Positions 1 through 7,645 of a stretch of DNA of 64,000 nucleotides are shown piece by piece (positions within the stretch are counted from its first letter, which is position 1; the number at the start of each line of letters is the position of its first letter). Location: positions 36,764 through 100,763 of the forward strand of contig NZ_JAUSRN010000021.1 of assembly GCF_030811855.1 (NCBI RefSeq), given 5' to 3'. The translations under genes were made by a program, and so were the position numbers. Source of the stretch: Variovorax paradoxus (GTDB lineage Bacteria; Pseudomonadota; Gammaproteobacteria; Burkholderiales; Burkholderiaceae_C). The notes under the pieces were generated by a model. That model was not told the origin of the DNA. It saw nothing but the letters and a program-made list of their open reading frames with translations, and made no database searches.

Positions 1-106
1 TAGAAAAGAAACTGCGGTCCGGCTGCCCGAAGAGATAGCCCAGCACGCGTTGCTGGGTGGTCGTGAACAGAGCGTCCGCCAAGCTGGCGTGTCTCACGAT
101 CTGCAT
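1..106 (-). CDS. Winged-helix (nucleotidyltransferase-type) regulator, N-terminal fragment
   Basis: Reading the minus strand from the ATG at 106 gives 35 codons that stay open to the window edge and include ALFTTTQQRVLGYLFGQPD. This is the typical start of a family of small bacterial proteins with an N-terminal winged helix followed by an MNT-like nucleotidyltransferase domain; that second domain, if present, lies outside the window. Some relatives are regulators and some belong to MNT/HEPN toxin-antitoxin pairs, but nothing here shows which. No clear Shine-Dalgarno precedes the ATG, so an in-frame TTG four codons upstream is a possible alternative start. The gene is divergent from urtA, and a perfect inverted repeat lies 19 bp before its start. 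Confidence 0.6.
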   Translation of the reverse strand, partial: MQIVRHASLADALFTTTQQRVLGYLFGQPDRSFFS

Positions 107-125
107 GGCTGGCGACAAGGACTTA

Positions 126-157
126 CCCATTTTGGGCATTTTAAAGCCCAAAATGGG
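126..157. promoter_or_regulatory. Perfect 12-bp inverted repeat, candidate operator
   Basis: The arms CCCATTTTGGGC and GCCCAAAATGGG are perfect complements around an 8-base A/T spacer. A run of five T follows on the plus strand, so the element looks like a Rho-independent terminator. However, the only gene to its left runs away from it on the minus strand, so no plus-strand transcript in the window needs ending. Its place just before a DNA-binding gene and inside a divergent promoter region favours an operator, perhaps autoregulatory. The rest of the gap up to urtA is GC-rich leader with one small hairpin (243-249 with 260-266) and no riboswitch that I recognise. Confidence 0.6.
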
Positions 158-342
158 TTTTTGGAGTTAAGTTTCCTTCAGGCAAGCGCCTGGACGCGAG
201 CCGGGCTGCGGACCCGTCACCTGAGTACCTCCGTGTACGCCACCCGGCGTATTTCTCGCCGCCGGGCGAATCCGCAGACTCCCCTCCATCGTCCGGCAGG
301 CCCGGCGACAAAGGTTTCAACCACCCTGGAGCAGGAGTCCAC

Positions 343-1611
343 ATGCAACGTCGTTTCACACTCAAGGCGCTCACCGCCGCCGTCGCCCTGGCCAGCATCT
401 CCGCTGCGCCGGCCTTTGCCGCCGACACCATCAAGGTCGGCGTGCTGCACTCGCTGTCGGGCACGATGGCCATCTCGGAAACCGTGTTGAAAGACACGGT
501 GCTGATGGCTATCGAGGACATCAACAAGAAGGGCGGCGTGCTGGGCAAGCAGCTCGAGCCCGTGGTGGTCGACCCGGCTTCCAACTGGCCGCTGTTCGCC
601 GAAAAGACGAAGCAGCTGCTCGGCCAGGACAAGGTCTCGGTGATTTTCGGCTGCTGGACCTCGGTGTCGCGCAAGTCGGTGCTGCCGGTGGTCGAGGAAA
701 TGAACGGCCTCCTGTTCTACCCCGTGCAATACGAAGGTGAAGAACTGTCGAAGAACGTGTTCTACACGGGCGCCGCGCCTAACCAGCAAGCCATTCCGGC
801 CGTCGACTACCTGATGAGCAAAGAAGGCGGCGGCGCCAAGCGCTGGGTGCTGCTGGGCACCGACTACGTGTACCCCCGCACCACCAACAAGATCCTGCGC
901 GCCTACCTGAAGAGCAAGGGCGTGAAGGACACCGACATCGACGAGAAGTACACCCCCTTCGGCCACAGCGACTACCAGACCATCGTCGCCGACATCAAGA
1001 AGTTCTCGGCCGGCGGCAAGACGGCCGTGGTGTCGACCATCAACGGCGACTCCAACGTGCCGTTCTACAAGGAACTGGGCAACGCCGGCCTCAAGGCCAA
1101 GGACGTGCCAGTGGTGGCCTTCTCGGTGGGTGAAGAAGAACTGCGCGGCGTGGACACCAAGCCGCTGGTCGGCCACCTGGCCGCATGGAACTACTTCATG
1201 TCGATCAAGAACCCGACCAACACGGCGTTCATCAAGCAGTGGAGCGACTACGCCAAGGCAAAGAACATCGCCGGCCACAAGGACAAGCCGCTCACCAACG
1301 ACCCGATGGAAGCCACCTGGATTGGCATCCACATGTGGAAGCAGGCCGTCGAGAAGGCCAAGAGCACCGACACCGACAAGGTGATCGCGGCGATGGCCGG
1401 CCAGACCTTCACGGCGCCCTCGGGCATCGTCTCGAAGATGGACGAGAAGAACCATCACCTGCACAAGAGCGTGTTCATCGGCGAGATCAAGGCCGACGGC
1501 CAGTTCAGCGTGGTGTGGAAGACGCCGGGCCCGGTCAAGGCCAAGCCGTGGAGCCCGTACATCGAAGGCAACGACAAGAAGCCTGACCAGCCAGCTGGCA
1601 AGTCGCTGTAA
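343..1611 (+). CDS. urtA: Urea ABC transporter substrate-binding protein UrtA
   Basis: Periplasmic receptor of the high-affinity urea importer UrtABCDE, a member of the branched-chain amino acid (HAAT) type of ABC systems. The 422-residue protein starts with a Sec signal peptide ending near APAFA, then shows the receptor fold with DTIKVGVLHSLSGTMAISE, GGVLGKQLEPVVVDPASNWP and a conserved aromatic-rich binding region (FYPVQYEGEE, GTDYVYPRTT). The length fits the family. A purine-rich GGAGCAGGAG precedes the ATG. It is the first of five genes in the order urtA-urtB-urtC-urtD-urtE. A long inverted repeat follows it, which could leave the receptor more abundant than the membrane parts. No urease structural genes are next to it. 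Confidence 0.95.
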   Translation: MQRRFTLKALTAAVALASISAAPAFAADTIKVGVLHSLSGTMAISETVLKDTVLMAIEDINKKGGVLGKQLEPVVVDPASNWPLFAEKTKQLLGQDKVSVIFGCWTSVSRKSVLPVVEEMNGLLFYPVQYEGEELSKNVFYTGAAPNQQAIPAVDYLMSKEGGGAKRWVLLGTDYVYPRTTNKILRAYLKSKGVKDTDIDEKYTPFGHSDYQTIVADIKKFSAGGKTAVVSTINGDSNVPFYKELGNAGLKAKDVPVVAFSVGEEELRGVDTKPLVGHLAAWNYFMSIKNPTNTAFIKQWSDYAKAKNIAGHKDKPLTNDPMEATWIGIHMWKQAVEKAKSTDTDKVIAAMAGQTFTAPSGIVSKMDEKNHHLHKSVFIGEIKADGQFSVVWKTPGPVKAKPWSPYIEGNDKKPDQPAGKSL

Positions 1612-1620
1612 AGCGTGTTT

Positions 1621-1736
1621 CTCCCTCCCCTCACGGGGGAGGGCAGGGGTGGGGGCTGACGGCGGTCGATTCGAGCACCGCGCTTGTTCGGGCGCTGCGT
1701 GCCCCCACCCCAACCCTCCCCCGGAAGGGGAGGGAG
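1621..1736. repeat. Long imperfect inverted repeat between urtA and urtB
   Basis: Two 36-base arms (1621-1656 and 1701-1736) are nearly perfect reverse complements, differing at only a few positions, around a 44-base spacer. Each arm is built from C-rich and G-rich blocks (CCCTCCCC, GGGGGAGGG, GGGGTGGGGG) and can fold into its own small hairpin. The arrangement resembles the interspersed GC-rich palindromic elements found between genes in Burkholderiales and Xanthomonas. It fills nearly all of the urtA-urtB gap. I infer that it could stabilise the urtA message or cut read-through into urtB. Confidence 0.75.
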
Positions 1737-1756
1737 CCTTACCAACTTCCATCCTC

Positions 1757-3343
1757 ATGATGCTTCGACGATCCCTTCACTGTGCACTCGCCGCCATGCT
1801 CCTCATGGCATCGGCCGTCCACGCGCTGACCGCCGACGAAGCCAAGGCCATCGCCTCCGGCGAATCCGAATCGCGCATCACTGCGCTCAACAAGGCCGTG
1901 CTCACGGCCGACGAGAAAACCGCCGCATTCATTCAGGCCATGTCCGAGGACGCGGTCAAGTACACCGAAGACAAGGTCTTCGTGATGAAGGACGACAAAG
2001 GCTACGACCCCGTGACCGGCGCCGAAGTGAAGGTGCCCGATACGGCCGAGGACGTGGTCAACAACAACCTCATGCGCGGCGCCCTCGATGCCGCGCAGGC
2101 TGCGCTCAAGCTCACGAGCAAGGACGACACGGTGCGCGCCGAAGCCGCGCAGGCGCTCTTCAAGGAGCCCGACGAATCGCGCATCCCGATGGTCGAGAAG
2201 GCGCTGGCCGCCGAGACCAATCCCGCCATCAAGGCGCAGCTCCAGCTAGTGCGCGCGGCCAGCATGCTCACCAGCGCCGACAAGGCCAAGCGCCTTGCCG
2301 CGGCCAAGGAGCTTGGCGCCAACAGCAGCCCCGACACCAAGCTGCTGCTCAACCAACGCCTGGCCGACGAGACCGAAGCGGACGTCAAGGCCGCCATCAT
2401 TGCTTCCATTGCCAGCATCGACGGCTCGCTGGTGTGGGGCGACCGCATCAACGCGGTGTTCAGCGGCATCAGCCTGGGCTCGGTGTTGCTGCTTGCTGCG
2501 CTGGGCTTGGCCATCACCTACGGCCTGATGGGCGTCATCAACATGGCGCACGGCGAGCTAATGATGATCGGCGCCTACGCCACCTACGTGATGCAGGGCA
2601 TCTTCCAGCGCTACATGCCCGAGGCGGCCTTCGGCTGGTACCTGGTGGCGGCTATTCCGGTGGCATTCCTGAGTTCGGCGCTGGTAGGCGCGGTGCTCGA
2701 ACGCGGCGTGATCCGTTTTCTTTACGGCCGGCCGCTCGAAACACTGCTCGCCACCTGGGGCATCAGCCTGATGCTGCAGCAGCTCGTGCGCTCGCTGTTC
2801 GGCGCGCAGAACGTCGGCGTGGAAAATCCCGGCTGGATGAGCGGCGGCTTCACCATGCTGAGCAACGTTACGCTGCCGTGGAACCGCATCTGCATCATCA
2901 TCTTCGCGGTGCTGGTACTGCTTGCGATGGGCTGGCTCATCGGCCGCACGCGGCTCGGCCTCTTCGTGCGCGGCGTCACACAGAACCGCCCGATCGCCGC
3001 GTGCATGGGCGTGAACACGGCACGCATCGACACCTATGCCTTCGCGCTCGGCTCCGGCATTGCCGGCCTCGCGGGCTGCGCACTGAGCCAGATCGGCAAC
3101 GTGGGCCCTGACCTCGGCCAGAGCTATATCGTGGACAGCTTCATGGTGGTCGTGATGGGCGGCGTGGGCCAGCTCGCGGGCACGGTGTATGCGGCCATGG
3201 GGCTCGGCATCCTCAACAAGTTCATCGAAGGCTGGGCGGGCGCGGTGCTCGCGAAGATCGCGGTGCTTGTCTTCATCATCATCTTCATTCAAAAGAGACC
3301 TCAGGGCATCTTCGCCATGAAGGGCCGGAGCGCAGAAGCATGA
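1757..3343 (+). CDS. urtB: Urea ABC transporter permease UrtB
   Basis: One of the two integral membrane subunits of the urea importer. The 528-residue protein has a signal-like N-terminus (MMLRRSLHCALAAMLLM), then an alpha-helical, alanine-rich region of about 190 residues that is typical of proteobacterial UrtB. From about residue 220 come the LivH-type membrane helices (GLAITYGLMGVINMAHGELM, GRPLETLLATWGISLMLQQL). The start was set at the ATG at 1757, followed immediately by a second in-frame ATG. Upstream in-frame starts would run through the inverted repeat and add Pro/Gly-rich sequence unlike the family. The stop overlaps the urtC start as ATGA, so the two are probably translationally coupled. 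Confidence 0.93.
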   Translation: MMLRRSLHCALAAMLLMASAVHALTADEAKAIASGESESRITALNKAVLTADEKTAAFIQAMSEDAVKYTEDKVFVMKDDKGYDPVTGAEVKVPDTAEDVVNNNLMRGALDAAQAALKLTSKDDTVRAEAAQALFKEPDESRIPMVEKALAAETNPAIKAQLQLVRAASMLTSADKAKRLAAAKELGANSSPDTKLLLNQRLADETEADVKAAIIASIASIDGSLVWGDRINAVFSGISLGSVLLLAALGLAITYGLMGVINMAHGELMMIGAYATYVMQGIFQRYMPEAAFGWYLVAAIPVAFLSSALVGAVLERGVIRFLYGRPLETLLATWGISLMLQQLVRSLFGAQNVGVENPGWMSGGFTMLSNVTLPWNRICIIIFAVLVLLAMGWLIGRTRLGLFVRGVTQNRPIAACMGVNTARIDTYAFALGSGIAGLAGCALSQIGNVGPDLGQSYIVDSFMVVVMGGVGQLAGTVYAAMGLGILNKFIEGWAGAVLAKIAVLVFIIIFIQKRPQGIFAMKGRSAEA

Positions 3344-4563
3344 GCAGCAAGGTCGTACTTCCAACCAAAGGGCCGCTCTTGAGCGGCAAGGGCTGGACAG
3401 CCTTCTTCGTCACGCTCATCGTGGTGTGCGCCGTGGCGCCGGTGCTCAACATGGTGGTGCCGGCCGGAAGCCCGCTGCACATGAGCGACTACGCGGTGGC
3501 GCTGGTCGGCAAGATCATGTGCTACGCCATCTGCGCGCTGGCCATGGACCTGATCTGGGGCTACACCGGCATTCTCTCGCTGGGCCATGGTCTCTTCTTT
3601 GCGCTGGGCGGCTACATGATGGGCATGTACCTCATGCGCCAGATCGGCCGCGACGGCAACTACAAGAGCGACCTGCCGGACTTCATGGTGTTTCTCGACT
3701 GGAAGACGCTGCCCTGGCACTGGACCTTCAGCGACAGCTTCATTGCCACGCTCGTCCTCATCGTTGCGGTGCCGGGCCTCATTGCCTTCGTATTCGGCTT
3801 CTTCGCGTTCCGCTCGCGCATCAAGGGCGTGTATTTCTCGATCATCACACAGGCCATGACTTTCGCGGCGATGCTGCTGTTCTTCCGCAACGAGACGGGC
3901 TTTGGCGGCAACAACGGTTTTACCGACTTCAAGCGCATCCTTGGCATTCCGATTGCCACCCAAGAGATGCGCATGACGCTGTTTGCACTCACGGGCTTGA
4001 CGCTGCTCGGCTTCTTCCTGTTTGCCAAGTGGCTCGTCGGCAGCAAGTTCGGCCGCGTGCTGCAGGCGATCCGCGATGCCGAAACGCGCGTGATGTTCTC
4101 GGGCTACAACCCGCTGCCCTACAAGCTCACGATCTGGGTCATCTCCGCCATCATGTGCGGCGTGGCCGGCGCGCTGTATGTGCCGCAGGTCGGCATCATC
4201 AACCCGGGCGAGATGAGCGCGGCCAACTCCATCGAGATCGCGATCTGGGCCGCGGTGGGTGGGCGTGCCACGCTCATCGGGCCGATCATCGGCGCCTTCA
4301 TCGTCAACGGCGCGAAGAGCTGGCTCACTGTGGCGTACCCCGAGTATTGGCTGTACTTTTTGGGGGCGTTGTTCATTGCTGTCACGCTGTTCCTGCCGAA
4401 CGGCATCGTGGGCCTGGTGAAGAAATGGCTGTCGCGCGAAAAGGCCGTGCCAAGCGCTGGCCGCGAAGAAGCGCAGCGCGCCATGGCCGCCGCGCAAGGC
4501 ATGGAGCCTGAGGCGCTGCACGCGCCGCTGGTGGTGCCCGAAGTGAAGGGAGCGCGCGCATGA
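3340..4563 (+). CDS. urtC: Urea ABC transporter permease UrtC
   Basis: Second membrane subunit of the urea importer, of LivM type, 407 residues. Hydrophobic helices begin near residue 14 and include MDLIWGYTGILSLGHGLFFA and the later AAVGGRATLIGPIIGAFIVN, which are typical of UrtC/LivM proteins. It ends with a charged, alanine-rich cytoplasmic tail of about 45 residues (from KKWLSREKAVPSAGREEA) that is longer than in LivM and common in UrtC. It overlaps both neighbours by ATGA, which places it inside a tightly coupled urtBCD unit. Related LivM proteins carry amino acids, but the five-gene order and the UrtA receptor make urea the likely substrate. Confidence 0.93.
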   Translation: MSSKVVLPTKGPLLSGKGWTAFFVTLIVVCAVAPVLNMVVPAGSPLHMSDYAVALVGKIMCYAICALAMDLIWGYTGILSLGHGLFFALGGYMMGMYLMRQIGRDGNYKSDLPDFMVFLDWKTLPWHWTFSDSFIATLVLIVAVPGLIAFVFGFFAFRSRIKGVYFSIITQAMTFAAMLLFFRNETGFGGNNGFTDFKRILGIPIATQEMRMTLFALTGLTLLGFFLFAKWLVGSKFGRVLQAIRDAETRVMFSGYNPLPYKLTIWVISAIMCGVAGALYVPQVGIINPGEMSAANSIEIAIWAAVGGRATLIGPIIGAFIVNGAKSWLTVAYPEYWLYFLGALFIAVTLFLPNGIVGLVKKWLSREKAVPSAGREEAQRAMAAAQGMEPEALHAPLVVPEVKGARA

Positions 4564-5438
4564 CGCCCGACCTGATGGAAGCCGGCGCCGAGCGCGCCGC
4601 ACGCGCCAAAGGCATTCCCTATGTGAGCAGCAGCACCGAATCGGGCGGCCGTTCCGCCGACTTCGGCCGCATCGCAACGCCGGGCGAGGTCGACGTGACG
4701 CACGGCCGCATCCTCTATCTCGAAGACGTGAGCGTGAGCTTCGACGGCTTCAAGGCCATCAACAAGCTGTCGCTCGACATTGCGCCGGGCGAGCTGCGCT
4801 GCATCATCGGCCCCAACGGTGCGGGCAAGACCACGATGATGGACATCATCACCGGCAAGACGCGGCCCGACTCGGGCACGGTGTTTTTCGGCAGCACCAT
4901 CGACCTGCTGCGCCACCGCGAAGCCGACATTGCGCAGCTGGGCATCGGCCGCAAGTTCCAGAAGCCGACGGTGTTCGAGCATCTCACCGTGTTCGAGAAC
5001 CTCGAACTCGCGCTCAAGACCAACAAGGGCGTACGCGCATCGATGCTGTTCAAGCTCGACTCGGCGCAGAGCGACCGGCTCGCCGAAGTGCTGCAGACCA
5101 TTCACCTGGCCGACAGCGTCTCTCGCCTGGCCGGCAACCTGAGCCATGGCCAGAAGCAGTGGCTCGAAATCGGCATGCTGCTGATGCAGGACCCGAAGCT
5201 GCTTTTGCTCGACGAGCCTGTGGCCGGCATGACGGACGAAGAAACGGCCCGCACCGCCGAGCTGTTCCTCACGCTCAAGGGCAAGCATTCGCTGATGGTG
5301 GTGGAGCACGACATGAGCTTCATCCGCACGATCTCCGAGATCGTGACGGTGCTGTGCGATGGGTCGGTGCTCGCTCAAGGCACGCTGGACGAAGTGCAGG
5401 CCGACGAGCGCGTGATCGAGGTTTACCTGGGCCGCTGA
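4560..5438 (+). CDS. urtD: Urea ABC transporter ATP-binding protein UrtD
   Basis: Cytoplasmic ATPase subunit of the urea importer, 292 residues. Walker A is GPNGAGKTT (residues 84-92), the signature is LSHGQKQW and Walker B is LLLLDEP followed by VAGMTDEE, with the switch His in VVEHDMSF. All are intact. It has an N-terminal extension of about 45 residues before the ATPase domain, which is usual for UrtD and absent from LivG. The start overlaps the urtC stop as ATGA. It pairs with UrtE, encoded 12 bp downstream, to form the heteromeric ATPase pair. Confidence 0.94.
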   Translation: MTPDLMEAGAERAARAKGIPYVSSSTESGGRSADFGRIATPGEVDVTHGRILYLEDVSVSFDGFKAINKLSLDIAPGELRCIIGPNGAGKTTMMDIITGKTRPDSGTVFFGSTIDLLRHREADIAQLGIGRKFQKPTVFEHLTVFENLELALKTNKGVRASMLFKLDSAQSDRLAEVLQTIHLADSVSRLAGNLSHGQKQWLEIGMLLMQDPKLLLLDEPVAGMTDEETARTAELFLTLKGKHSLMVVEHDMSFIRTISEIVTVLCDGSVLAQGTLDEVQADERVIEVYLGR

Positions 5439-5450
5439 GGAATCGATTTC

Positions 5451-6143
5451 ATGCTGACAGTCAAGAACATCCACCAGTACTACGGCGGCTCCCACATTCT
5501 TCGCGACGTGAGCTTCGAGGCCACGCTCGGCAAGGTCACCGTGCTGCTCGGCCGCAACGGCGTGGGCAAGACCACGCTGCTCAAGTCGCTGATGGGTCTC
5601 GTCCCCATCAAGAGCGGCAGCATCGAGCTTGAAGGCAAGCCGATCCACAAGTCCACGCCGTATGAAAGAGCAAGAGCGGGCATCGGCTTTGTCCCCCAAG
5701 GCCGAGAGATCTTTGCCCGCCTCACGGTCGAAGAAAACCTGCGCATGGGCCTGGCCTACAAGAGCGGCAGCACGCCCATTCCGGCGGAACTGTTCGAGCT
5801 GTTCCCCGTGCTCAAGCAGATGATCAACCGCCGCGGCGGCGATCTTTCGGGCGGGCAGCAGCAGCAGTTGGCCATCGCGCGTGCGCTGGCCCCCAAGCCC
5901 AAGCTGCTGATCCTGGACGAGCCGACCGAAGGCATCCAGCCCAGCATCATCAAGGACATCGGCCGCGTCATCCGCATGCTGGCCGACCGAGGCGACATGG
6001 CCATCGTGCTGTGCGAGCAGTACTACGACTTTGCTCAAGAGCTTGCCGACGACTACCTCGTGATGGAACGCGGCGAAGTGATTGCGCGCGGGCTCGGCAA
6101 GGACATGGAAGCGCAGGGCGTGCGCCAGCTCGTCGCGATTTAA
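5451..6143 (+). CDS. urtE: Urea ABC transporter ATP-binding protein UrtE
   Basis: Second ATPase subunit of the urea importer, 230 residues, of LivF type. It has Walker A GRNGVGKTT (residues 34-42), signature LSGGQQQQLAIARAL, Walker B LLILDEP and the family phrase EGIQPSIIKDIG. The opening MLTVKNIHQYYGGSHILRDV is typical of UrtE. A GAGGAATCG sequence before the ATG can act as ribosome binding site. It is the last gene of the transporter operon. The next gene, an unrelated exporter, follows after about 120 bp, and no urease gene follows it. Confidence 0.94.
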   Translation: MLTVKNIHQYYGGSHILRDVSFEATLGKVTVLLGRNGVGKTTLLKSLMGLVPIKSGSIELEGKPIHKSTPYERARAGIGFVPQGREIFARLTVEENLRMGLAYKSGSTPIPAELFELFPVLKQMINRRGGDLSGGQQQQLAIARALAPKPKLLILDEPTEGIQPSIIKDIGRVIRMLADRGDMAIVLCEQYYDFAQELADDYLVMERGEVIARGLGKDMEAQGVRQLVAI

Positions 6144-6201
6144 GCAGCCGGGGCGGCACGGCAGTACCAGCCGGCCAGCATCGCCGTATCGGCAGAAATT
6201 C

Positions 6202-6213
6202 AGGGTTTACCCT
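6202..6213. promoter_or_regulatory. Small palindrome AGGGT-TT-ACCCT before the MFS gene
   Basis: A perfect 5-2-5 inverted repeat stands about 50 bp before the start of the MFS exporter gene, inside the short urtE-MFS gap. It is followed by an A/T-rich AAAAT. The position suits an operator for a local repressor of the exporter, but no regulator gene is adjacent and the arms are short, so chance cannot be excluded. Confidence 0.3.
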
Positions 6214-6263
6214 AAAATCGGGCCTCTGCCCGTCACCGCCGGGCACCTCCCAGGAGCCTGGCC

Positions 6264-7520
6264 TTGAACGCCTCCCCACCCGCGCTGGACAGCGCGGATA
6301 CCGACATTTCCGTTTCCTCATCCGCATCGCGCGTCGACTTCCTGCGGGCCGTGCTGGCGCTCGGCGTGGGCGGCTTTGCCATCGGCACCGGCGAATTCGT
6401 GATCATGGGCTTGCTGCCCGAGGTGGCGAAAGACATCGCGGTCACCATCCCGCAGGCGGGCCACGTCATCAGCGCCTATGCGCTCGGCGTGGTGATCGGC
6501 GCGCCAGTGCTCGCGGTGCTTGCCGCGGGGTGGGGCCGCCGCGCATTGCTGATTGCGCTCATGGCCGTGTTTGCCGCCGGCAACTTCGCCAGCGCCATGG
6601 CGCCGGGCTACCTGTCGCTCAACCTGCTGCGCTTTGCGACCGGGCTGCCGCATGGCACCTACTTCGGCGTTGCCGCGCTCGTGGCGGCCACGCTCGCGCC
6701 ACCGGGGCGCCGCGCGCGGGCCGTCGGCCTCGTGATGCTGGGGCTCACCGGCGCCACGCTCGTCGGCGTGCCCATTGCCGCGTGGCTCGGCCAGCTTTTC
6801 GGATGGCGCGCGGCCTTCGTGTTCGTGGGCGTCATCGCACTCATCGCCGTGGTGCTGCTGCGCCGGGACATCCCCGACCTTGCGGCACCCGCGGGTGCGA
6901 GCCCGTGGCGCGAGCTCGGCGCGCTGAAACGCAAACAGGTGTGGTTCACGCTCGGCATCGGCGCCATCGGCTTCGGCGGCATGTTCTCGGTGTTCAGCTA
7001 CATCAAGCCCACGCTGATCGAGGTGGCGGGCCTGCCGCTCGGTGGCGTGCCGTTCGTGCTCGCGCTGTTCGGCCTGGGCATGGTCGCCGGCAACCTCGTC
7101 GGTTCGCGCCTGGCCGACAAGTCGCTCATGCGCACCATTGGCGGCCTGCTCGTCTATGCAGCGCTGGTGCTCGCCGTGTTCACCTTCGCGGCGCACAACG
7201 TTTACACAGCGGCGTTCAACGTGTTCCTCATCGGCACTACTGTCGCCATCGGCCCGGCCCTGCAGATCCGCCTGATGGACGTGGCCGGCGACGCGCAGAC
7301 GCTCGCCGCCGCGCTCAACCACTCGGCCTTCAACATGGCCAATGCGCTCGGCGCATGGCTCGGCGGCGTGGCCATTGCCGCGGGCCTGGGCTGGACCTCG
7401 ACCGGCTGGGTCGGCGCCTTACTGGCGCTGGCCGGCATGGGCGTGTTTTGGTGGGCGGTGACGAGTGCACGTGCCAGCGAGCGGCCTGGCGCGACTCAGC
7501 GCGCGCCGAGCGCTTCGTAG
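6264..7520 (+). CDS. MFS exporter, AraJ/YdhP/PbuE type (DHA1 family)
   Basis: Inner-membrane major facilitator of 418 residues with about twelve hydrophobic helices. The phrase GTGEFVIMGLLPEVAKDIAV, followed by the helix-2/3 region YALGVVIGAPVLAVLAAGWG, is characteristic of the DHA1 drug, sugar and purine efflux proteins AraJ, YdhP and PbuE. The start is a TTG with CAGGAG seven bases upstream; no ATG fits before the first helix. The substrate cannot be told from sequence. It follows the urea transporter on the same strand, with a candidate operator between, and precedes the phosphatase gene. A role in exporting small metabolites or drugs is inferred from the family only. Confidence 0.85.
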   Translation: MNASPPALDSADTDISVSSSASRVDFLRAVLALGVGGFAIGTGEFVIMGLLPEVAKDIAVTIPQAGHVISAYALGVVIGAPVLAVLAAGWGRRALLIALMAVFAAGNFASAMAPGYLSLNLLRFATGLPHGTYFGVAALVAATLAPPGRRARAVGLVMLGLTGATLVGVPIAAWLGQLFGWRAAFVFVGVIALIAVVLLRRDIPDLAAPAGASPWRELGALKRKQVWFTLGIGAIGFGGMFSVFSYIKPTLIEVAGLPLGGVPFVLALFGLGMVAGNLVGSRLADKSLMRTIGGLLVYAALVLAVFTFAAHNVYTAAFNVFLIGTTVAIGPALQIRLMDVAGDAQTLAAALNHSAFNMANALGAWLGGVAIAAGLGWTSTGWVGALLALAGMGVFWWAVTSARASERPGATQRAPSAS

Positions 7521-7645
7521 ATCGAACGCGCGGTGAGCGCCTGGGTCATCGACCCGCGCGAAGACATTGCACAATGGCTCACCATGCCCGTGCGCCAGAT
7601 CACCATCGACGGATCCGACTTCGCTCCGGCGGCGCGCGCAAAGAC

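Noticed and set aside
126..162. Terminator reading of the palindrome with its T run
   Set aside because: No plus-strand gene precedes it in the window; the left neighbour is a minus-strand gene starting at 106. An operator fits better, though a terminator for a gene further left cannot be excluded.
162..342. Possible riboswitch (guanidine or glycine type) upstream of urtA
   Set aside because: I looked for the guanidine-I, mini-ykkC and glycine consensus on both strands and found only ordinary GC-rich hairpins.
217..1758. A long minus-strand open frame across urtA
   Set aside because: Codon composition is Arg/His/Leu-rich with no family pattern; it is an antisense shadow caused by high GC in the third codon position.
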